In this document: in pieces, positions 1 to 6,650 of the stretch
How the letters are laid out: the number at the start of each line of letters is the position of its first letter
How positions within the stretch are numbered: position 1 is the first letter of the stretch
NCBI GenBank assembly: GCA_947458345.1
Contig: CANHBU010000008.1
Location: 1-14,715 of the forward strand
Reading direction: 5' to 3'
DNA: 14,715 bases
From: Comamonadaceae bacterium
GTDB taxonomy: Bacteria > Pseudomonadota > Gammaproteobacteria > Burkholderiales > Burkholderiaceae_C
The notes under the pieces: generated by a model
What the model was told of the DNA's origin: nothing
Seen by the model: only the letters and a program-made list of their open reading frames with translations
Database searches by the model: none
Position numbers and translations under genes: made by a program

Positions 1-482
1 ACATTGGCCATCATGCCGTAGATCACGAAGGGCAGGCTCGGAGGAATGATGGGCCCGAGCGTGGCCGATGCAGCGGTCACGCCGACGGCAAACTCCTTGC
101 TGTAGCCATGGTCGCGCATGGCCTTGATCTCCACCGTGCCCAAACCGGCGGCATCGGCAATGGCGGTGCCGCTCATGCCGGCAAACACCACCGAGCCCAC
201 CACATTGACATGGCCCAAGCCGCCCTTGAGCCAGCCCACCAGGGCCAGCGCGTAGTTGTAGATGCGGTTGGTGATGCCGGCGTTGTTCATCAAGTTGCCG
301 GCCAGAATAAAGAAGGGCACGGCCAGCAGCGGAAAGCTGTCGATGCCCGAGACCATGCGGTGTATCACCACGAAAGGCGGTGAGCTCTGCACGAAGAACA
401 GGTAAATCAGCGAGGCGCCGGCCATGGCAATGGCCACCGGGATGCCGCCGCTCATCAGGAAGAGAAAAAGGATTTTGAGCAT
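1..482 (-). CDS. dctM: TRAP transporter large permease subunit (DctM family), N-terminal part, cut by window edge
   Basis: Large membrane subunit of a tripartite ATP-independent periplasmic (TRAP) transporter, which carries the ion-coupled translocation of organic acids across the inner membrane. About 160 residues are present; the usual length is about 425, so the rest lies left of the window. The start is the ATG whose complement occupies 480-482, 10 bp after the dctQ stop. Visible family blocks are FFILAGNLMNNAGI, GHVNVVGSVVFAGMSGTAIADAAGLG and ASATLGPIIPPSLPFVIYG, in the order and spacing typical of DctM, with hydrophobic helices between them. It is the last visible gene of the regulator-dctP-dctQ-dctM unit and is probably co-translated with dctQ. 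The family call is secure; the substrate cannot be read from this subunit. Confidence 0.95.
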   Translation of the reverse strand, partial: MLKILFLFLMSGGIPVAIAMAGASLIYLFFVQSSPPFVVIHRMVSGIDSFPLLAVPFFILAGNLMNNAGITNRIYNYALALVGWLKGGLGHVNVVGSVVFAGMSGTAIADAAGLGTVEIKAMRDHGYSKEFAVGVTAASATLGPIIPPSLPFVIYGMMAN

Positions 483-492
483 GATGGCTGCC

Positions 493-1080
493 TTAGCGGT
501 CGGTCATCTCGGTGCCGGGACGCTCGAGCACCGTGTAGCCGCGCTTGAGGTGCACGCGCATCACCCAGATGGCGCGCAGGCACATGGCGGCAAAGCCCGC
601 CATCACCACGCCATAGACGATGTTCATGGGCAGATCGACGATGGTCATCTTGTAGCTGCCCAGCTTTTGCATCATTTGGCCGGTCAGGAAGGTGGCCGCC
701 CCAAAAAAGCCGATGCGCAGCACATCAACAAGCAGGCTCATGCCCCTGCTGAGCCACTGCGGCATGAAGCGGTAGAAAAAATCGACTTGGATGTGGTTGT
801 TCTTGGCCACTGCGATGGTCGCGCCGGTGAACACCGTTGCAATGAGCAGATAGCGCGCGATTTCTTCGGTCCATGAAGCCGAATCGTTGAGTACGTAACG
901 TGTGAAGAATTGGTAGAAGACGGTCAGCGCAAGCGCCCAGAAAAACAGCAGCGCCACCCAGGCTTCGATCGGGGTGCCGGACAGATCGACCTCCTCGTCG
1001 ACGGCATGGAACTGGCCGTCCTCGCCCATCACCTTGGGGCCGCTGTCGATATCGGGCATTTGACTGGGGATTTGACTCAT
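493..1080 (-). CDS. dctQ: TRAP transporter small permease subunit (DctQ family)
   Basis: Small four-helix membrane subunit that couples the periplasmic receptor DctP to the large permease DctM. The protein has 195 residues, close to the family norm. Residues 1-37 form an acidic, proline-containing cytoplasmic tail that is longer than usual. Hydrophobic helices follow at about 39-60, 74-93, 110-138 and 150-175. The DctQ hallmark is present as RYVLNDSASWTEEIARYLL (residues 61-79, with Trp70 and Glu72-Glu73), followed by the HIQVDFFYRFMP block. The ribosome site upstream of the ATG is weak (a GAG core). The gene lies 77 bp after dctP, with a hairpin in that gap, and 10 bp before dctM. Confidence 0.94.
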   Translation of the reverse strand: MSQIPSQMPDIDSGPKVMGEDGQFHAVDEEVDLSGTPIEAWVALLFFWALALTVFYQFFTRYVLNDSASWTEEIARYLLIATVFTGATIAVAKNNHIQVDFFYRFMPQWLSRGMSLLVDVLRIGFFGAATFLTGQMMQKLGSYKMTIVDLPMNIVYGVVMAGFAAMCLRAIWVMRVHLKRGYTVLERPGTEMTDR

Positions 1081-1103
1081 GGCGTTTCTCGCTCAGGCCA
1101 GCC

Positions 1104-1144
1104 CAAGCGCAGGTGCCCGCTCCAGGGCCAGCACCTGCGGCTTG
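1104..1144 (-). promoter_or_regulatory. Intercistronic stem-loop between dctP and dctQ
   Basis: Perfect 9-bp inverted repeat, CGCAGGTGC at 1108-1116 and GCACCTGCG at 1131-1139. It is extended by four more pairs (CAAG at 1104-1107 with CTTG at 1141-1144) across a single bulged G at 1140, with a 14-nt loop. There is no T-run after it on either strand, so it is not a classical terminator. Its position just 3' of the receptor gene and before the permease genes suggests a transcript-stabilising or processing hairpin that would let the abundant receptor be made in excess over the membrane subunits. The repeat is seen in the sequence; the role is inferred. Confidence 0.6.
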
Positions 1145-1157
1145 CGCTATGGCCGTC

Positions 1158-2147
1158 TTACTTGGCGGCCTGGATCTTGTCGTAGTCCGAGCGCGTGAAG
1201 CCCATGGACTCCAGCGGCTTGTTCTTCAAGACGGCGTCGACGAAGCTCTTGCGATCGACCTGGGTGATGGCCAGACCTTTCTTCTTGAACTCCTCAACCA
1301 ATTCGGCCTCGCGCTTCTTGATCTGCGCGGTGGCGCGAACAGCGGCCTCTTGCGTCACGTCGGTGAAGATTTTCTTCTCCGCGTCGGTCAGCTTGTTCCA
1401 GACGTGCGGTGCGATCTGGGTGGTCAGGCCGTCGACGATGTGGCCGGTGAGCATGATCGCTTTTTGCACTTCGAAGAACTTTTTGGCCTCGATCGTGGTC
1501 AGCGGGTTTTCCTGCGCTTCGACTGTGCCGTTTTGCAGGGCCAGGTAGACCTCGGCAAAGGCGATCGGCGTCGGGTTGGCACCGCACGATTCGGGCGTGG
1601 CGCGGTAGGCCGGGACGTCGGGCACGCGAATCTTCAGGCCCTTCATGCCGGCGCAGTTGGTGAACGGCTTTTGCGCGGTGGTGTGACGCGCGCCGTAGTA
1701 GGTGTAGGCCGTGATTTGAATGCCGGTCTTGCCGCGAAACTCATTGACCATCTCCTGGAACACCGGGCTCTTGGAGTAGGCGATCAGGTGGTCCCCGTCG
1801 CGGAAGATGAAGGGATAGTAGGCAATGCCGATGCGCGGATAGGTGCGAGCGGCAAAGGAGGGGCCGCTGATGATCATGTCGACCGTGCCCAGCGTCAGGC
1901 CCTGGTTGATATCGGTCTCTTTGCCCAGCGATGAGGCGGGGAAGACCTGGATGTCAAATTTGCCGTTGGTGCGTTTTTTGATTTCACCGGCCGCCCACAC
2001 CGACTCGGTGTGATAGGGCTCGGAGGTTTCGTACACGTGGGCCCATTTGAGTTTTTGTTGGGCGTGCACGGCCGTGCTGCTCAGGCTGGCCAAAGCCCCC
2101 AAGGCCACGGCCGCTGCCAGCGTTTTGATCGTCGTTCTCTTGCTCAT
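1158..2147 (-). CDS. dctP: TRAP transporter periplasmic solute-binding protein (DctP family)
   Basis: Extracytoplasmic receptor that captures a carboxylate (probably a sugar acid) and delivers it to the DctQM permease. The chosen ATG (complement at 2145-2147) follows an excellent GAGGAGA ribosome site about 6 nt upstream; an ATG 12 codons earlier has none. The product has 329 residues. Residues 1-29 form a Sec signal peptide with a basic start (MSKRTTIK), an Ala/Leu core and a VHA cleavage site before Gln30. Family blocks are KWAHVYETSEPYH, VFPASSLGKE, GLKIRVPDVPAY (Arg174 is the probable carboxylate-binding arginine) and FAEVYLALQNGTVEAQENP. Cys165 and Cys188 lie in the mature protein and could form a disulfide. 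The gene lies between its regulator and dctQM. Ligand specificity is not readable by eye. Confidence 0.95.
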   Translation of the reverse strand: MSKRTTIKTLAAAVALGALASLSSTAVHAQQKLKWAHVYETSEPYHTESVWAAGEIKKRTNGKFDIQVFPASSLGKETDINQGLTLGTVDMIISGPSFAARTYPRIGIAYYPFIFRDGDHLIAYSKSPVFQEMVNEFRGKTGIQITAYTYYGARHTTAQKPFTNCAGMKGLKIRVPDVPAYRATPESCGANPTPIAFAEVYLALQNGTVEAQENPLTTIEAKKFFEVQKAIMLTGHIVDGLTTQIAPHVWNKLTDAEKKIFTDVTQEAAVRATAQIKKREAELVEEFKKKGLAITQVDRKSFVDAVLKNKPLESMGFTRSDYDKIQAAK

Positions 2148-2181
2148 GAAAGTCTCCTCGTTGGTGGTGAAAGGTTGACGC

Positions 2182-2207
2182 AAAAAATCCGGGCCTCAAT
2201 GGGCCGG
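2182..2207 (-). terminator. Weak terminator- or attenuator-like hairpin between the FadR-type regulator and dctP
   Basis: On the minus strand, CCGGCCC (2207-2201) can pair with GGCCCGG (2195-2189): six GC pairs with one central mismatch and a 5-nt loop. One further nucleotide and then six T residues (2187-2182) follow. The regulator's stop codon (2196-2198) lies in the loop. The layout matches an intrinsic terminator, but the stem is short, so partial termination (attenuation of read-through from the regulator into dctPQM) is more likely than a full stop. The structure is seen by eye; the function is inferred. Confidence 0.4.
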
Positions 2208-2915
2208 AGCGCGGCGCCAACTCGCGCTGTATCTCTTGTGGGCTTGACGCAGATGCTTTTGCATGGCCTTGCGCGCCCCTGGGCTGTCGCCCGCTTCAAT
2301 GGCCTGCATCACCAGCGCATGCTCTTGCAGGGCCGCGATCCAGGAGCCGGGGTTTTCGAAGTGATCGCCCAAGCGCTCGAACAGCGGGCCGTTGCGCGCC
2401 TGCCAGAGCCGGCGCACGGTGTCGAGCAGCACGCTGTTGCCGCAGGCGCTGGCGATGGCCTCGTGAAAGGCTTCGTCGCCCCAGCGCGGCACCTGACCGG
2501 CAGCGACCTCTTGCTTCATCTGCTGCCAGGCCGCACGGATGGCCTTGTGGTCGGCCTTGCCCGCGTTGCGGGCCGCCAGGGCGGCCACCTCCGCCTCGAT
2601 CACCAGGCGCGCGCTCATGACTTCCAGCGGGCCCCAGTCGGCCGGTGTGTTGGAGCTCTGGCTCGGCAGCGGCTGGCTCTCGCTGGGCTGGCGCACATAG
2701 ATGCCCGAGCCGGTGCGCACCTCGATCACGCCCTCGACCTCCAGGGCAATGAGCGCCTCGCGCACGGAAGGGCGGCTCACACCGAGCTGACTGGCCAGCT
2801 CGCGCTCGGCGGGCAAGCGCGTGCCCACTGAAAATTCACCACTGGCCATGAGCTGGCGCAACTGCTCGGCGATCTGCCGGTACAGGCGCTGGGGCTCGAT
2901 CGCTTGAATGGGCAT
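2196..2915 (-). CDS. FadR-subfamily GntR transcriptional regulator (FCD domain)
   Basis: DNA-binding regulator, most often a repressor released by a small carboxylate. It has 239 residues, normal for the family. The N-terminal winged helix-turn-helix spans about 8-75, with LPAERELASQLGVSRPSVRE and a TGSGIYV wing; Arg38, Arg48 and Arg52 sit where FadR-type proteins contact DNA. A Pro/Ser linker (76-95) leads to the all-helical FCD domain, where Asp147, His151, His199 and His221 make a complete metal/ligand site. The gene is divergent from the Bug-sulfatase operon and upstream of dctPQM, so it probably controls both. A matching operator, TGGTCTGACCA, lies 30 bp upstream of its start. No strong ribosome site is visible. 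The inducer is unknown; a product or substrate of the neighbouring pathway is the natural guess. Confidence 0.92.
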   Translation of the reverse strand: MPIQAIEPQRLYRQIAEQLRQLMASGEFSVGTRLPAERELASQLGVSRPSVREALIALEVEGVIEVRTGSGIYVRQPSESQPLPSQSSNTPADWGPLEVMSARLVIEAEVAALAARNAGKADHKAIRAAWQQMKQEVAAGQVPRWGDEAFHEAIASACGNSVLLDTVRRLWQARNGPLFERLGDHFENPGSWIAALQEHALVMQAIEAGDSPGARKAMQKHLRQAHKRYSASWRRAPAH

Positions 2916-2936
2916 GGTGCTCAGGGATTACGCGGA

Positions 2937-2965
2937 TTGGACAAGTGGTCTGACCAATTTATGAT
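2937..2965 (+). promoter_or_regulatory. Sigma70-type promoter for the Bug-sulfatase-dehydratase operon
   Basis: TTGGAC at 2937-2942 and TATGAT at 2960-2965 are separated by exactly 17 bp and point into the plus-strand operon, whose first ATG is at 3044. Both hexamers are one mismatch from consensus. Transcription would start near 2972, leaving a leader of about 70 nt. The probable regulator operator lies wholly inside the spacer. No equally good promoter was seen for the minus-strand regulator gene. Confidence 0.65.
2946..2956. promoter_or_regulatory. Probable operator for the FadR/GntR-FCD regulator
   Basis: TGGTCTGACCA is a perfect TGGT-N3-ACCA palindrome, the core recognised by many FCD-type GntR regulators (for example FadR and PdhR of Escherichia coli). 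One side continues as ACCAATTT, matching the longer PdhR-like arm; the other side (AAGTGGT) does not. It lies in the 128-bp gap between the divergent regulator and Bug genes, between the -35 and -10 hexamers of the plus-strand promoter, so binding would block RNA polymerase. The motif is seen; its assignment to this regulator is inferred from position and family. Confidence 0.7.
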
Positions 2966-3043
2966 CGCATCGATCGCGTGGTCCGCTATCGGGTTCTACC
3001 CTAATTTGGCCGCTGTGTCCCCCTTGCCAGTAAGGAATTGTTC

Positions 3044-4024
3044 ATGCGTCTGAACTTCACCGATGCCGTGCGCCGCAACTGTTGCGTGCTCCTTGCTGGT
3101 CTGTTGTGGGCGCTTGCGGCGCCGGCCCAGTCCTGGCCGGCCAAGCCGGTGCGCGTGATCGTGCCCTTTCCGCCTGGGGGCGCCTCCGATGCCTTGGCCC
3201 GTATGGTGGCTCAAAAAATGGGCGAGCAACTGGGCCAGAGTTTTGTGGTCGAGAACCGGCCGGGCGCGGCCAGCACCATCGGCATTGCCGAGGCCGCCAA
3301 GGCGCCCGCCGACGGATACACCCTGCTGCTGGCCGCTGCGCCTTTTGTGATCACGCAGTATGTCTACCCCAAGCTGTCCTACGATGTGCGCAAGGATTTT
3401 GTGCCGCTCGGCTTGCTGCAGACCACACCGACCTTGTTGGTGGTCAACCCCGCACTGGGCGTGGCCAGCGTGGCCGATTTCCTCAAGCTCGCCCGCGCCA
3501 AGCCCGGCCAAATCTCCTACGCCACGCCCGGCTCGGGCAGTTTGCCGCACCTGATTGGCGAGTTGCTCAAAATGCAGGCCGGCGTCGATTTGCTGCATGT
3601 GCCCTACAAGGGCGGTGGCCCTGCTCTGGCCGACCTGCTGGCTGGGCACGCGAACAGTGCTTTTCTCTCGCCCATTGAGGTCAATGCCCACATCAAGAGC
3701 GGCAAGCTGATTGCGCTGGCAGCGACATCGGCCCGGCGCACGCCGTCTCTGGCAAGCTTGCCCACCCTGGCCGAGTCGGGTGTGAGTGATTTTGAATCGC
3801 TGGCCTGGTTTGGTTTTGTTGCGCGCACTGGCACGCCGGCCGACGTGATGGCCAAGTTGTCCGAGCATCTGCAGCGTGCGGTCAACAGCCCTGAGCTCAG
3901 AGGCAAGATTGCGCAAAGCGGCGATGTGCCCGCCGCTACGGTACAAGAATTCGCCGACCTGCTCGCGCGCGAGCACCCGCGCTGGGAGCGCACGGTCAAG
4001 AGCGCCAACATCAAACCCGAGTAA
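3044..4024 (+). CDS. Bug-family (tripartite tricarboxylate transporter) periplasmic receptor
   Basis: Periplasmic solute-binding protein of the Bug/TctC family, which is greatly expanded in Burkholderiales and binds carboxylates and related small ligands. The ATG at 3044 has AAGGA 7 nt upstream; a TTG two codons earlier is an unlikely start. The product has 326 residues. Residues 1-28 are a signal peptide ending in APA, followed by SWPAKPVRVIVPFPPGGASD, the family's opening strand and ligand loop. VVENRPGAASTIG, ADGYTLLLAA, YATPGSGSLPHLIGELL and VPYKGGGPALADLLAGH are further Bug signatures. It is first in the sulfatase-dehydratase operon, 4 bp before the sulfatase start. No TctA or TctB permease is present, so it is an orphan receptor. 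It may serve a distant permease or act in sensing. Confidence 0.93.
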   Translation: MRLNFTDAVRRNCCVLLAGLLWALAAPAQSWPAKPVRVIVPFPPGGASDALARMVAQKMGEQLGQSFVVENRPGAASTIGIAEAAKAPADGYTLLLAAAPFVITQYVYPKLSYDVRKDFVPLGLLQTTPTLLVVNPALGVASVADFLKLARAKPGQISYATPGSGSLPHLIGELLKMQAGVDLLHVPYKGGGPALADLLAGHANSAFLSPIEVNAHIKSGKLIALAATSARRTPSLASLPTLAESGVSDFESLAWFGFVARTGTPADVMAKLSEHLQRAVNSPELRGKIAQSGDVPAATVQEFADLLAREHPRWERTVKSANIKPE

Positions 4025-4028
4025 GCCC

Positions 4029-5501
4029 ATGGGTGCAGACAGCCGTCCCAACATCCTGTGGTACTGCGCCGACCAGCAGCGATGGGACACGATCCATGCC
4101 TTGGGCAATCCGCATATCCGCACGCATGCGCTTGATGCGCTGGCTGCTGGCGGTGTGGCGTTTGAGAGGGCCTACACCCAAAGTCCGATCTGCACGCCTG
4201 CTCGCGCTACGTTTCTGACCGGGCGTTATCCGGCCTCTCATCACGTCTACCGCAACGGCAACGCCTATTTCCCGGCGCACGAAAAACTGGTGACCAAGCG
4301 TCTGGCCGAGGCCGGCTACGACTGCGCCCTGGTGGGCAAGTTGCACCTGGCGGCGGCCAAGCATTTTGAGGTGCGCACCGATGACGGCTATCGGGTGTTC
4401 CTCTGGAGTCACCATCCAACGCCGGACCAGGCGTATGGTCACGACTACGAAAACTGGCTCAAGCACGAGAAGGGCGTCGATCCGGCTGAACTCTACGCCC
4501 ACGTCAATTATTTCTGCGGCCCAGGCGTGCCCGCGCAGTACCACCAGACCACCTGGTGCTCGGAGATGGCGATGCGCTTTATCTCCGAGCGCCGTGACCG
4601 GCCCTGGATGATCAGCGTCAACCCCTTCGATCCCCACGGTCCGTTTGATGCGCCGCCAGAGTACCTCAGCCGTTACCGCCCGGCCGACATGCCGCTGCCG
4701 CGTTTTCGCGAGTCGGACCTTGAGCGCCAGCGCCAGTTTCTGGCCATTGATCAGCAAACCAAGCACGCCGAGGATCCGCGCGTGCGCAAGCACATCATCC
4801 CGGTCAGTGCCGATGGCCACGATGCGATTGCATCGGCGCACAACGACTACGACGCGCTGGAGGTCAAGGCCAACTACTACGCCATGATCGAGCAGATCGA
4901 CGAGCAGTTTGCGCGCATCATGCAGACCTTGCGCGATACCGGCCAGCTCGAAAACACGCTGGTGATTTACATGAGCGATCACGGCGAGCTGCTCGGCGAC
5001 CATGGCCTGATCCTCAAGGGCTGCCGCTTCTTCGACGGGCTGGTGCGGGTGCCCTTGATCATGTCCTGGCCGGGCCAGTTTGTGCAGGGCCTGCGCAGCC
5101 CGGCCCTGGTTGAGACGATTGATGTGGCCCCCACTTTGATGGACGCCTGCGGCCTGGGCGTGCCCGAATCGATGCAGGGCAAGTCCCTGTTGCCCCTGCT
5201 GCGCGGACAGGCCGATCCGCAGTTTCACAAGCCAGTTGTGCGTTCGGAGTACCGCGATGCCATGGGCGGCCACCGTGACCACAGCCAGGCCTCCATGGTG
5301 TTCGACGGCCGTTACAAGAGCGTGTTCTATCATGGTCACGATCTGGCTGAGCTGTTCGACCATGACAACGATCCGAATGAATTTGACAACCTCTGGCTGC
5401 AGCCGGGCCATGAGGCGCTCAAGCTGGCCCAGATGCGTCTGCATATGCAGACCATGATGTCGACGATCGACCTGGGCCCTCCGCGTTTTGTCAACTACTG
5501 A
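4029..5501 (+). CDS. Type I sulfatase / alkaline-phosphatase superfamily hydrolase (cytoplasmic)
   Basis: Formylglycine-dependent hydrolase, most likely of a sulfate ester. It has 490 residues from the ATG at 4029, 4 bp after the Bug stop; the ribosome site is weak, which suggests coupling. Cys55 in CTPAR (55-59) fits the C-x-P-x-R maturation signature, followed by TFLTGRYPASH. Metal-site candidates are Asp15 (in NILWYCADQQRWD) and Asp317-His318 (in MSDHGELLGDHG). NPFDPHGPFDAPP is also a family block. There is no signal peptide, so the enzyme acts on an imported substrate. The Asp-Gln/Asp-His pattern also occurs in phosphonate monoester hydrolases, so that activity is not excluded. No maturase (formylglycine-generating enzyme) is in the window. 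Its place ahead of sugar-acid enzymes suggests desulfation of a sulfated sugar or sugar acid, which is inference. Confidence 0.88.
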   Translation: MGADSRPNILWYCADQQRWDTIHALGNPHIRTHALDALAAGGVAFERAYTQSPICTPARATFLTGRYPASHHVYRNGNAYFPAHEKLVTKRLAEAGYDCALVGKLHLAAAKHFEVRTDDGYRVFLWSHHPTPDQAYGHDYENWLKHEKGVDPAELYAHVNYFCGPGVPAQYHQTTWCSEMAMRFISERRDRPWMISVNPFDPHGPFDAPPEYLSRYRPADMPLPRFRESDLERQRQFLAIDQQTKHAEDPRVRKHIIPVSADGHDAIASAHNDYDALEVKANYYAMIEQIDEQFARIMQTLRDTGQLENTLVIYMSDHGELLGDHGLILKGCRFFDGLVRVPLIMSWPGQFVQGLRSPALVETIDVAPTLMDACGLGVPESMQGKSLLPLLRGQADPQFHKPVVRSEYRDAMGGHRDHSQASMVFDGRYKSVFYHGHDLAELFDHDNDPNEFDNLWLQPGHEALKLAQMRLHMQTMMSTIDLGPPRFVNY

Positions 5502-5516
5502 AAGGCCGGGGCACCC

Positions 5517-6650
5517 ATGAGCAGCGCAGCGAGTTCCAAGGCGACGCCCAGCATCGTGGCCGTCGAGTTGCGTCAGGTCGATCTGCCGCCCAAGGTGGTG
5601 CGAACGGATGCGATCCAGTCTTTTGTGACCCAGGAGACGGTGCTGCTGACGCTGCGCTGCAGCGATGGCATCGAGGGCACCGGTTATGCCTACACCATCG
5701 GCACGGGCGGCTCCTCGGTGGTGGCCTTGCTGCGCGATCACCTGGTGCCCCGTCTGCTCGGGCGCGATCCTCTGGCGATCGAGGCCATCTGGAAAGATCT
5801 GTTTTTTCACACCCATGCCACCGCTGTGGGCGCCATCACCAGCCTGGCGCTGTGCTGCGTCGACATGGCCTTGTGGGACTGGCGCGCCCGCAGCCAGGGC
5901 CTGCCCCTTTGGAAGCTGCTGGGCGGGGCGCAAGCGCGGGTGCCGCTCTACACCACCGAGGGCGGCTGGCTGCACTTGTCGCCGCAGGAGCTGGTCGATC
6001 AGACCCTGCAAGCGCAGGCCCAGGGCTTCAAGGGGGCCAAGGTCAAGATCGGGCGGCCCCATGTGAGCGAGGATGTCACCCGCTTGAGCGCAGTGCGCGA
6101 TGCGGTGGGCCCGGGCTTTGAAATCATGACCGATGCCAACCAAGGCTTCAACCGCGCCGAAGCGGTCCGGCGTGCGCGCGCCTTCGATGGTTTGGGTTTG
6201 GCTTGGATGGAAGAGCCGCTGCCTGCCGAAGACGTTTCGGGCCATCAGCAACTGCGGGCGCACACCCCCATCCCGGTGGCTGTCGGTGAGTCGATGTACC
6301 ACCCGATGCAGTTTCGCCAGTATCTTGAGCTCGGTGCCTGCTCCATCGTGCAGCCCGATGTGGCGCGTATTGGCGGCATCACGCCCTGGATCAAGACCGC
6401 CCATCTGGCCGAAACCTTTGACGTGCCGGTGTGTCCGCACTTTCTCATGGAAATCCATGTCAGCCTGTGCGCGGCCGTGCCCAACGCGACCTGGGTCGAA
6501 TACATTCCCCAGCTCGACGACATCACCGGTTCGCGCCTGCAGATCGAGGGCGGCTTTGCGCTGCCACCGCAAGACCCCGGCCTGGGCATCGCCTGGGACT
6601 GGGAGGCGATAGCTGCCCGACAATGTGTTTTTATGGAGTGCAAAAAATGA
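5517..6650 (+). CDS. Enolase-superfamily acid-sugar dehydratase or cycloisomerase (mandelate racemase subgroup)
   Basis: Mg-dependent enzyme that removes the proton alpha to a carboxylate; relatives dehydrate sugar acids to 2-keto-3-deoxy acids or open anhydro-sugar acids and lactones. It has 377 residues. The N-terminal capping domain spans about 12-140, then a (beta/alpha)7beta barrel. Lys175-Val-Lys177 is the KxK base motif. Metal ligands are Asp206 (TDAN), Glu232 (EEP) and Glu258 (GES). Asp281 (QPDV) with His308 (CPHF) forms the His-Asp dyad of the mandelate racemase subgroup. It is clearly shorter than L-fuconate dehydratase (about 440 residues). The GTGYAYTIGTGG loop recalls, from memory, 3,6-anhydro-L-galactonate cycloisomerase-type proteins. 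Its stop overlaps the next gene by ATGA. The family is secure; the substrate is not. Confidence 0.9.
   Translation: MSSAASSKATPSIVAVELRQVDLPPKVVRTDAIQSFVTQETVLLTLRCSDGIEGTGYAYTIGTGGSSVVALLRDHLVPRLLGRDPLAIEAIWKDLFFHTHATAVGAITSLALCCVDMALWDWRARSQGLPLWKLLGGAQARVPLYTTEGGWLHLSPQELVDQTLQAQAQGFKGAKVKIGRPHVSEDVTRLSAVRDAVGPGFEIMTDANQGFNRAEAVRRARAFDGLGLAWMEEPLPAEDVSGHQQLRAHTPIPVAVGESMYHPMQFRQYLELGACSIVQPDVARIGGITPWIKTAHLAETFDVPVCPHFLMEIHVSLCAAVPNATWVEYIPQLDDITGSRLQIEGGFALPPQDPGLGIAWDWEAIAARQCVFMECKK

Noticed and set aside
2963..2980. Short GATCGC/ATCGATCG repeats downstream of the operator
   Set aside because: They are too short and too common in GC-rich DNA to call a site; there is no symmetric partner or second TGGT-N3-ACCA.
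2996..4123. Antisense open frame of 375 codons opposite the Bug receptor
   Set aside because: It has the same compositional-shadow pattern, no motif and no ribosome site. The Bug frame has a signal peptide and full family blocks.
4011..6623. Antisense open frame of 870 codons opposite the sulfatase and dehydratase genes
   Set aside because: It lies opposite two well-supported genes, is low-complexity in His, Gln, Arg and Gly, and shows no domain. Long antisense frames are common in high-GC DNA, so it is a coding shadow.
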